Assembly: GCF_032854445.1 (NCBI RefSeq)
Contig: NC_088295.1
Coordinates: 69,099,058 to 69,163,057, forward strand
Direction: 5' to 3'
Source: Liolophura sinensis
Taxonomy: Eukaryota; Mollusca; Polyplacophora; Chitonida; Chitonidae
DNA: 64,000 nt
Position 1 is the stretch's first letter, and every line of letters begins with the position of its first letter. Both the position numbers and the translations under genes were made by a program. Below the pieces are notes generated by a model. It was not told the DNA's origin and searched no databases. It saw only the letters and a program-made list of their open reading frames with translations. This document shows, one piece after another, positions 43,744 to 55,700 of this stretch.

Positions 43744-46700
43744 CTAAAATAACAACAACAGTAAATACTGTATTCCTTTCCTTCCTAACAAACTCCAATA
43801 CTGTGTCATTACTACCTGACAAACTCGCTGACAAAAAAGCTTCCGCCAAGCCAGCTGCATGCTCTGACCACCACTCTTGGGAGGAAATTGAGTTTTTCTT
43901 TCAATTGAAACTGATTTTTTTTTTGTTTTGACCCACCCTTTAAGGTACCAAAAGTGAATACTTTTGTACTTTACCATCCATGGATTGAAGTAATTATCAC
44001 TGCCACATGAGCTCAGTTACAGCTGACCTCCTATATAATATTGCCAACTGATAGTTGGCACAAATTACAGTTATTGTTAAATGTATGTAAGGCTGCCTGG
44101 CACAAACTGTGTCCAGCGAAGGCCTGTGAAGTGTGAAGGCCTGTCTAGAAAACAACCAAGAGCATCAATATAGGCTGACTGAAACTCAAAACATGTGCAA
44201 TCGGTGTTGACATCATTTCCCAACCATATTTCAGTCATAAAACAAGACATGATGGTCACGCATTAATGGCATAGGGAATATGTGGCTGTCACTTTCAGTC
44301 TGTAAAAGAACATGTCAAAAATGATGTTGGTGAGAGGTAAAGAAAAATAAAAATATTTATCAAATATTTTAATTTAAAATCATTAAAAACCTTACATGTA
44401 AGCTATACTAGAAACTAACTGTGCATCTAGATGAATGTTCCAGATAGCATACCCTAAATAACCTCAAATTTTGCCCACAAAAGTGCATTTTAAGAGGCAA
44501 ATACTTACAAAATTATTTTTGGTACTGAAACTTACAATTTTCCAGTAGAATATCATTCCATGTTCCTAGCAAACCTCAAAACATATTTCTAAAATCAATA
44601 AAAATTTATGGCCATTTAGGGTAATTTAATTCTCTTGAAACATCATCCTTATTTGTCAGAAAAAAGCTAAAAACCCAGACATCGTGGTTATAAAACAAAC
44701 TTCTAACATGCTTCTTCTGGCGAAACAATTAACGGCTGACCTTATTTATGTTGTGAACAATCTCGGTCCACAGCTGCTCCTCTGTCATTAAGTCCTTCTC
44801 CAAAGTCGTAGATAAAATTTCTTTCAGTGAATTCATAGAGATGTATCCTTTCTTTATGCGATCAACAGAGTGAAACAACTCCTACAAAGTGCAAGCAAGT
44901 ATAAATTATTGATGAGATCACATAATTAACACTGGTTCAGACAATACCAACAACAGGCAGAGCAATAACACTAATACATCTATTTAGCAAGAGATTTTCG
45001 GAAAATAGTATTAAATTATTTGTTTGACTGTCGTTTAACGCTATACTCAAGAACTGTTCGTTTGTATCATGCTAGTCAATTGAGTGGGTGGTGAAAACCA
45101 ATGCCCCTTGGGCAAGATACATATGAACTTTTCCAAATACACCATACACATATATGCACACTACAGAAGACCATTAGAAAAACCACACAAGCGTTGTTGA
45201 CTATTTACTGTCACCAAGGCCCCATCAACAGTTGAAGCGAGGGAATCCACAATTCCGTTTCCAAGACCAGGGTTAAACCCAAAATTTGTGTCCCAGCAAT
45301 TGAAAGACAAGCATCTTTAACCACTCAGCCAAGAGCCCCACTCGAAACTGGCTGTCTGTGAAAATACTGTAGACTACTTCACTGAAGTCACGTTCAAACA
45401 GTTCAAGTTGTGGTACTGACTCATCAAATTTGACTAGTTAAACTTAAGGTATAAAAGACACATCAGCCGGCACGTCATAATATCTCTGTATTTGGTGGGA
45501 AAACACTTATGACTTCCAAAGTATCTACTCTGTTCCATTCTTAAGACTTTGCTCAAATCTGATATTAGAACTTCCCAACTCTCACATATTTTTGTCATAA
45601 CAATCCTACTGGCTCAGAGTGAACCCCAATAACTGATTGTAGTGTCCACCTGCCACATTGTAATAATGTCTCCATTACAATGGATGAGAAATGAGTGGCA
45701 TCAAAGGTTACTGAGGTTCTAGGATGACTTAAGGGGTCTGATGAAAAACACTCAACCATTGAACATTGTAATGATGGATGTGTGCAAACTGAAGCCAGGG
45801 CTGGCTAAAGTATGGAATCCAGGCGAGACTAATGAAACCTTTTATTCCCCAAATTTCTGAGGCATTATCAAAATGTATGTTATACCTTTACATTTTTGTA
45901 TACATTGTTGAGTATAATGACATACAGGGATCAAACACCTGAGAATATGAAAAATCTGCTGTACTTACAACATATCTGAGAAAAGACATCTCTAGGGAAG
46001 CTGGATCTAACACATTGAAGGCATCAGCAGGTGGACCACTGGAAACAAAACAGACACACAATCACACAATATAATAGTCAACACATAAAATTGTACAATA
46101 ATGTCTTTATTTATAGAACGTCACAAAATGAAATCATACATGAAATCATAAATAAAATGTTAGTTACAATGGAACAGTTCTTCTCGTAACACTGAAAATG
46201 TGTCCAGTATTCTTTAAGTTTGGTTCAAGTTTAGCCTATATTTCCAGTCTTAATGAATAAAAAGAAGCACACATATACATATGGAATGAGAAAAGAAAGA
46301 AAGACTAAAGGCAAATATGAGTGCCATTCCCACAACTGTCACAACAAGCAGATTAAACCTGGTGGGTGGGACAGCATAACACAACAAATGTATGGATCAC
46401 AACTTCTACTTTTTATATATAAGTATAATTATGCTTGATAATGGTATTACTACCTGTACCGAAGCGCCGCTCACTAAATAAATAGAAGTTGTGATCTATA
46501 TATTTGCTATGTTAGCCAACTCAACTTCTAAATGCAATTGAAAAAAGAAAGTGGACAGGTTTCTGGATGGAGAGCACGACAAGTGGAAGATCAAGCCATA
46601 TTTCTTTTGTTTTTAGAAAACTTGTTACAACAATGCCATTTATTCCATAACTGCAGTTTCATGTTAAGATCATTGATGAAGAAGCTTCATAATAACAAAC

Positions 46701-49700
46701 CTTAGATCTTTGACTGTATTAGCTAGAGCATTCATTGTTATGAATTCATCCACACCAAAAAAGCTTTGAGAGCTGGAGATGTCATAAACCTGTAGAGGAC
46801 ACAAAAATCTGCTAAATATACGTCAAAGATATTTACATTTCACAGACCATAAGTATTGCAGTGGACACAGCAGTTTTTCAACCTGTGTTCAGAGTAAACC
46901 TCTTCCCTTGCCTGGCAACTGACAACCTTCCAGACTTAAAGCTGTAGCGTAACTAATGAGAGCTGCTTTCAAATGTTATATCACCAGTCACACACACATT
47001 GGATGGGGTGAGGCAACCCTTTATTAAAACGAAACAGCAGTTGAAGTGAATGCCAAATACATACATAATGAAACTAACAGCATATCAACAATATTTACTT
47101 CTGCTCCAAGATTTACAGCAGTATTTTTCAAAAAAAAAAAGATGGACAAAAACTGTGAATAGTTAAAAATGATAAATGTATTGACACTAATATGGCAAAC
47201 ATGACTTTGATGAATTTCTCAAAACACATACCTGTTTTAAATATTGTTCCTGGTGACTTGGTACTGGAAGCTGGTCAATCAGCTTTTCATATTGAATATG
47301 ACTGAACAAAATAAACAAGCAAATGTAAAAATATTATCACATCACTTAGTGAATCAAAGACATTTAACAGAGTTTGAAAAATCACCTGTAGAGTAATTTT
47401 GTTTGATAAATATTAAACAAAAATAAGTACTCTTAACTTCAAAAGTGTCCTAATAAAACAGCATAAAAAAATATATAAATGCAAAAGTTCTTTTCTTGAG
47501 GATATTTTAACACACTGCACCACTGTTTTGTCTGCCTGTGCTCACTTACCCATCCATATCTGTATCCAGTCTCTGGAAGGTTTCTGTGAGCTCTGTCCTC
47601 TCTCCAACAGACACTAACTCATCAACATCTGCTCCCTGGGGATGACAACATTTAGCTTTTCAGCTGTATTCTACCATACATGTAGGCATACATGAAGGAT
47701 AATCAAGGAATAGATCAATACTTGACTTGTATTTCCTCAGTATCACTGAAAAGTGTGTAATTTTCAGCTATCTTTACACTGATCTAAAGACAAGAGTGAC
47801 AGGGGTGTCTCTGTCTCAGTTCACAGGCACAATAGGAACAAGGCAGATATGAAAAAATATCACTAGATAAGGTTCAAATCCGGACTACTTAGAAATGACT
47901 TATACCCTCAAACCGAAATGTCTAAGTCCAGCAAACAGTTCACTCACCTGTAGTGGGTTGACAGGAGATTTCTGTTGAGTTATCTCCCCTGACGCAAGTG
48001 TCCCCTCTGCATCTTCAACCTCTTCAGCTGGAAATGGCGAACTTACTCTGGAAAACATGATCAAAATTGTTTGTGATGTAACCATGTATGTCTCATGTGC
48101 GTGTAACAACCTGATACCAAGATGTGCACGCTTCACCTCTATCTCGTAATACAACTACAGTATCATTCTGCTCTAAAATATAACAATGAAAGTCAGCTTG
48201 TAAGGTCAGCTTTTAGTAAGTTTATATCTGCACAGAATCTGGCATGAAATCACTAAGATGTGCACCTAAAAGAAGCTCAGTAGATTATCCTCCATCATGA
48301 TATTATGAGACAATTGGTGATTTTAAGCAGAAGAAAAAAGTGTGACAACGAAGATATCGAACACAACCTACAGGAGCCATACTGGACGGCAACGATGAAC
48401 ATCAATCCCAACTGACCTTTCGCTAACATCAAGCCACAGTATATATGAATTTAATTGTTGTATAAAAACTCCTGACAATCACAGTTGACAAGGACAGGTG
48501 TGACAGCCAGGAAATCAAATATGGTTTACAGCAATCTATCAGTCATAAGAATTACTGATGAAAATCAATCCCAAAACATCAGACAGATGTAAAGAAGGGT
48601 AGACACATGAACAGTACTTCTATATTCCCTAATCACCTTTCAGGTGGGGAGAGTTAAAGAATTAGGAGAGGTCACAAGTTCACTGACATACTCACTGACT
48701 CTACTAACCTTTCATCTTGCTGCACATCCTGCTCTTTGTTCCCAGCATCATCTGCTGTATCATCATTCTCATGCTCCCCAATTCCCACATTAGGTGCTGG
48801 ATCATTTTCCTGCTGATTCACCTTCCCATCATAATCCACTTTATCATCAACCTCCTGCTCTCCAATTCCCACGTCAGCTGCTGGATCATTTTCCTGCTGA
48901 TTCACCTTCCCATCATAATCCACTTTATCATCAACCTCCTGCTCTCCAATTCCCACGTCAGCTGCTGGATCATTTTCCTGCTGATTCACCTTCCCATCAT
49001 AATCCACTTTATCATCAACCTCCTGCTCTCCAATTCCCACGTCAGCTGCTGGATCATTTTCCTGCTGATTCACATTCCCATCATCATTTGGTGTATCATC
49101 AATCTCCTGCTCTCCAATTCCCACGTTAGCTGCTGGATCATCATTCTGAAGATCCACATTTCCAACAATAAGTGCTGTATTATCTGTCTTTTGTGAATCA
49201 GGCGAGACTGTCTGTGGCATGGGGGATCTCGCAGTCTCCCTGAAAAAAAAAGAAAATTATTCATCATAAAACACATTTATGTCAACCTTCATATTGCTAC
49301 ATTATGCAAGAAGACACTACATCATACAATATGTCATGCCATATTCACAAATCTGTGAATGGCTACAGTTAAACACGCTGCTTACACTTGTTCAATCACA
49401 CAAAATCATGTCAAAATATAAATAATAAATAGAACATTGCACAGTGACGGATAAATATCACAAATATTTTTCAAGTTAAAGGTGGAAATAACACATGAGA
49501 TGCTCTGCATCTCATGGGAAACAATTTCTATATCTACTCAGAAAATATTTGATATTCAACCTTTATGCACAATATCCTCTATATATCTAAAAAAAAGTAA
49601 CAAGTCACAAATGGGGTGTTCTTGGATGGTCCTGTGGTTATGTCGGACGTTTAAAATTGCATAAGTTGAAGACCTATCTTCAGGGCAGAGATTTCCTTGT

Positions 49701-52700
49701 TGGTACATATTTAGTAACTGAGCTTTAATGACCTGGTGAATTCAAAGGAAAAGAAGCTCCTAACCTTTGCATGCACATAGCATTTTAATAAAGGGGAAAC
49801 TTTAGTGTCATTCAAACTCCCACTACCATTTTTTTTCTATCTATAGGAAATTTTGAAAGCAGAAGTAGACAGATTGGATGAACTCTTGTGCATGTACTTG
49901 AGCTGAAACATCAACTCTGTTAAAGATCTATTGAAATTTCTGCAATTCTCAAAGCCTAATGTCACTGTGTTGCCTAGAAAACAGTTATCAGTGCAACCTT
50001 CAGCCTACAAGCTTAATTAGATGGCATCTGATGCCTTGTAGTCTCATGCTTAAAAAACTCTTGCATTAAATATACATCACAGCTACTGTTCTGTGACTAG
50101 ACAGCAAATGCCAAGTGAAGAAGCACCAAGACTGTCAATACCAAATGAGGAAGCATCAAGATAGCCAATACCAAGTGAGGAAGCACCAAAATTGCCAATA
50201 CCAAGTGAAGATGCACCAAGACTGCCAATCCCAAGTGAGGAAGTACCAAAGATTGCCAATTGCCAATACCAAGTGAGGAAGCACCAAGACTGCCAATACC
50301 AAGTGAGGAAGCACAAAGATTGCCAATACCAAGTGAGGATGCAACAAGACTGCCAATACCAAGTGAGGAAGCACCAAGATTGCCAATATCAAGTGAGGAT
50401 GCACCAAAATTGCCAACACCAAGTGAGGATGCACCAAGATGGCCAATACCAAGTGAGGATGCACCAAATTTGCCAATACCAGGTGAAGAAGCAACAAGAT
50501 TGCCAATCCCAAGTGAGGAAGCAACAAGACTGCCAATATCAAGTGACAAAGCACTTAGATTGCCAATACCAAGTAAGGAAGCACCAAGATGGCCAATACC
50601 AAGTGAGGAAGCACCAAGATTGCCAATATCAAGTGAGGATGCACCAAAATTGCCAACACCAAGTGAGGATGCACCAAGATTGCCAATACCAAGTGAGGAT
50701 GCACCAAGATTGCCAATACCAGGTGAAGAAGCAACAAGATTGCCAATACCAAGTGAGGAAGCACCAAGACTGCCAATACCAAGTGAGGAAGCACCAAGAT
50801 TGCCAATATCAAGTGAGGATGCACCAAAATTGCCAACACCAATTGAGGAAGCACCAAGATTGCCAATACCAAGTGAGGATGTACCAAGATTACCAATACC
50901 AAGTGAGGATGTACCAAGATTGCCAATACCAAGTGAGGAAGCACCAAGATTGCCAATACCAGGTGAGGATGCACCAAGATTGCCAATACCAAGTGAGGAA
51001 GCACCAAGATTGCCAATACCAAGTGAGGAAGCACCAAGATTGCTGATACCAAGTGAGAAAGCATCAAGATTACTAACATCAAGGGAGAAAGCACCAAGTT
51101 TCCCAACCACTGAGGTGAAAGTAACGACCTCCTTAAACTAGTTCCAGGTGATTTAATACTTACTTTAACTGATCAGAGTTGTTTTTCTCTTGGTTGTCAG
51201 ACTGTGGATGGCTGACACTGTTCATTGGTGGAAAAGTTGTCTTAGGTAAAGGTGACAGTGAAGGTTCTCTGAAACATGACAAAATGCTGGATCTTAGATC
51301 AGAAACTCAATCTGCTATTCCAATTTCTGTGGCAATATTCACTATTTAGTTGCGACCAAATTTATAATAGGAAGCCATATTTAAATGCAACACATTAATA
51401 CAAGTGTGATATTTTAAACATCCAGTGTAAAATTGCAAGGAGTCACCTGAAGTTTCATGAAACATACTTCACAAACATTATCTAGCCATTCAGCAAATAT
51501 AATGCAGAGGCCAACAAGGTACAATTAAAACTTAAGTTTTACTTTTCAATAGTTTCATGTTTTCAATATGAATCACATTGTGTAACATGGAAAAAATGGG
51601 CTGCCACACAAAAGGTACATGGACGTGACAAAATTCTGGAAATAAGTCTGCAGAAAAGTCAATCGCAGCTTGAATCAACACGTGGCCATGTTGGTCATTG
51701 GTCTTTGGACTAAAGACTCAAACAGATAAAACTTTTAACGAATATGGCAAACTTGCATACAGTCATCATCAATAGAGCTACATGTACATGTACCTTAAGC
51801 CCACATCAAGCACTCACCTGGTTGGGTCTGCCTCTCCTGAGGCACTGTAGCTGTGGGTTGGGAGGAGCTCTAGTCTGGGGAGAGGCGACGGCTTACTCTG
51901 GGGCAGGATAGACCCTGGGGGCTGGGAGGGCTTACGACCTGTCCACAGTTGTGCAAAACTTTAATTAAAATTTGTAAATTCTTTTGAAGAATGTTTAAGT
52001 TTTAAAGGTTCTCAGATAATTGGCTGTCTTGTAGGTACTAATTCATAGTGACATTGCCCATTTTATATGTTTACAGCTTTGGCATAATTACCACAAAATT
52101 ATGAAAGTAATATTCTATATCTTCTCTGATAAATCATGTGGTGTTGAAATCATAACCATCCCATTCAAAAAAGTGGATGTATAAAGTTTTGTTGAAGTGA
52201 ACTATTTTCTTCAGATTTTCCATGGACCTTATTCCATTAATTTATTCCATTTATTGAAGGACACAGAAACATATCACCTTCATTTAATTTCAATGAATAA
52301 TAAAGAATTAAATAACCTTCAACCTTGCAGTTTATTTTATTTTCAAAAACCAAAATTTCCAGACTGCATACACTGCATGCTTGTGAATGTATCTTGTTGG
52401 GAATTACATAATCTAAATGTTAGTTGACGAGAATAAAAACAAAGTACCTTGAAATTCACTTTCTTTAAACCTTTTTATTTTTCTAATGTTTGACACAGTA
52501 CCTTCTAAATTTCATACATGTAAGCTTACATAATTACTGCTGATGCAGTAATACTGCTACTCTATATTCTGCAGGATCCCACTGAGAAGTACACAGACAT
52601 GACAAACAGGTGCGTTTAGTACAACATACAAGGAAAAACACTTGGTTAATGGCATAGTGCATAACAATTTATCAAACACAAAGAGTCTATAAATTAAAAC

Positions 52701-55700
52701 TGAATATTGAGGTATCAAGGAAAGAAACTTTTCCCCCAAAGTTTAAACATTTGAATCAAGACACATGCGAAAGCCTGCAAATGGCACAGCAAGCAACAAC
52801 ATGGAACAAAAGACAATGACAGGAAATGAGGTGCGTTGCAGGTGCATCTAGTGGCCTAAGCTGCAGGTGCTGTCAGTTGGGTAAGAGTCAGGTAACATAG
52901 TCTAAACTCATGAGAGCCCGCAGACCTTTAGTGACACGGCGAGCCTGAGAGAGGGACACAGCTGTCTCTGACACGGGACCAATACCTGTGACAAAAGGTG
53001 AGTCTGTGGTCAGACGTGCAAATGCACAATAAAAGGTTAGTACAGCACATGGTGAGTACAGACAAATGGTGAGTAGAGACACATAATGAGTACAGGGAAC
53101 TTCGCCTGTTCATATTGAACAGGATTTTAAAAAATTCATCATTTTGCCAGATTCTAGGAGTTCTATTGATCTTAGAAAGGTGTTTTGAGGTTTGTTTGAA
53201 GGCTGGGATACCCTACTTAAAATATTTAAGTTATATTTAAAGGAGAAAAAAAACAGTAACAATTTACAACATTTATCTGGTGAAGTCTAAAAAAAGTCTT
53301 TTATAGGCAAAATTTTAGGTCATTTACAGTGAATTGTATATCTATAAGATTTAGATTTGGTTCCTGTTTTGGAAACGTACCAAATCCTAATAAGGCTTAT
53401 ATGGTTTAATATTTGTTCTCAGTTTTTGATGACTGCAACATGAGGATTATTACAACACATAACATACACATATAACAAAGTCCATATCACAACATTCAGA
53501 CATATTACATGACAACTTCAGAATACAGATTACAACACCTATTCGCCTGCATGGACACGTTTGTCTGGTTGTATCCTTACCTAGACGTAAGCTGTTATTT
53601 CTGTTGATGCTGGGTAGGAGTCCGGGTTTGTCTGAACGTCCTGACAGCCCCTGGGTGTTGGACCAGCCTCGTCTGATATCAGGGTCCAGGGCCAACTTGG
53701 GATTGAGTGAACGCAGGCCTGATGGAGCTGACGCAGATACTGAAACAGCAAACGTATCATTCATGGGATCACACAGCTTTTATACAAGACTCCAAGAAGA
53801 AGGAGTGGAATTAAAATTGTGAAAATCTAACTGTGAACATAATAATGTTCATTAGAAGGGATACAAAAAAAAATCATGGCTAAATAATTACAGCTACAGG
53901 AACTAGATAACTACCAGCTTTGACACATATATACCGATACACATTTACATGTAGCTTATAACACATATGTAAATAAAATGACTAAACACACTAGATTTAA
54001 TTACAGTGAATCAGTAGCACATGAAGGACTCAATAAGCACGTGTGCTATTAACAAAAAACAATGAATGTAACAACGATGTGAGTATGTATCTTACCATCA
54101 GCATACATTTCCATGTAAGTCCTGTTTGGGCGTGGTTTGATCGATGCATGGTTTCTGAGAAAATGTACCAAACGGGATATGACATATACTTGACAAATTC
54201 TCTGAAACATCTTGCGTTAATAGACATCACATACTTTTTGGTTTCATAAAGAGTTTCTTGTTACAATGTAAGAATAATTTACAGAAAGACATTTACAGTG
54301 ACATGGATTTTAAATGTATCAATACAAAATTCCCCATCTTCATTGACAACTTGCTCTTTTTTCCAATGACAAATGAAGCAGTTCAGCATCTACTGACATA
54401 AACGGTTTTATAAGAAAATGGATTTCCTGTCTCACCCAGGAAGTTTGATGCCTTTCCCATGGAAGAGATCCTTGGCAGCATCAGGCATTACCAGTGATTT
54501 CAAGTGCTGAAGTTCTCCATTTAGATCAAACCTGGGATACAAAGACAGGGGAGAACGTTCAGGCAAATACTGTACAAGAACAAGTTCTGAAACTGCATCT
54601 TCCATGGGCTTATTTCTAATTTCTACTGACAATAGAAATTCTAGACTGCTTTATACTCATTCAAGTGAGGGCATGTGTTTGAGTGAATTTTAGTTTAATT
54701 TAAATATTAAACAATCAAAAGAAAATTACATTTACAAGATGAGACGCTTGTATAGCCCACAAATGATATTTATATAATGACAGCACGGGGGCTTCATGTA
54801 GTTCACAATCACATTCTATCTCTTACTGACCAAATCTGTGACCACAGTTTTCGGTTTTCTAAAAAAATGTTGACATGAAAAAAAAATCTTAACGCATTAC
54901 CACATAAACAGGTCATTATGGAAAAGCATTTATAATGATTGCCTGAGCATCAACAACATCCCAAAGTATATATACTGTGTAAAGATATACATTTATACAT
55001 CACCATTAAGCCAATTCCCATGACTCTCCATTTAATACCATTAGTATATATATATATAAGTGGATAATAAACTGCTATGTGAAACATACAGCGAAACAAC
55101 CCACTCACTGGGTTACAGTATACTTCACCTCTCCTCAAACTCTATTCTCCTGCCAGCCATCAAAAGGTCCATTTCTGCTCTGTGTGGCCATACTTCTTTG
55201 CGTTTCTTCAGCCCTCGAAGCTTTTCTATATAATCTATCTCTAATCTCATTCGATCACGTTGGCTTATTGATCTGCAAGTAGTAAAGAAACAAAATCATT
55301 CAACACAATAATTAACTTTTGATCAGACATTTATTAGCTTTGATCGATATTTATTTTGAAAATTATGACTATTGTTGACTATTTGCCCTAAACATTTTTC
55401 CATAAAGAACATTATTAGAACCAAGCAAAGATCATGAAATATCAGTTTTTGTCATGAAACTTCCAATTTCCTTTAGGATATCATCCTACTTTCCAAACAA
55501 ACTTCAAATCAAATTCTAACATGAGCAAAATTCTCAGAATATGGCAAAATGAGTCACTTGTCTTAGTCATGAATAAAATTTTATTACATATGAGAACACT
55601 GCTCAAATTTTAATTCAGTCTTGACATGCTTGAGAAAAGCATAAAACTATAAATTATAGAAATATCAGCATGCCAAGATAGTATACCACAGCCTAAAACA

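Noticed and set aside
45310..45343. tRNA-Ser/Leu gene
   Set aside because: Only a 5'-half-like sequence fused to a SINE body; no acceptor-stem partner.
48717..49196. Plus-strand ORFs of 159 and 111 aa
   Set aside because: Shadows of the 84-bp coding minisatellite; the minus frame is the one flanked by phase-matched splice sites.
50100..51110. CRISPR-like array or real 293-337 aa repeat protein
   Set aside because: Units are contiguous with no unique spacers, the genome is eukaryotic, changes are non-synonymous in all open frames, and the array lies between phase-matched exons.
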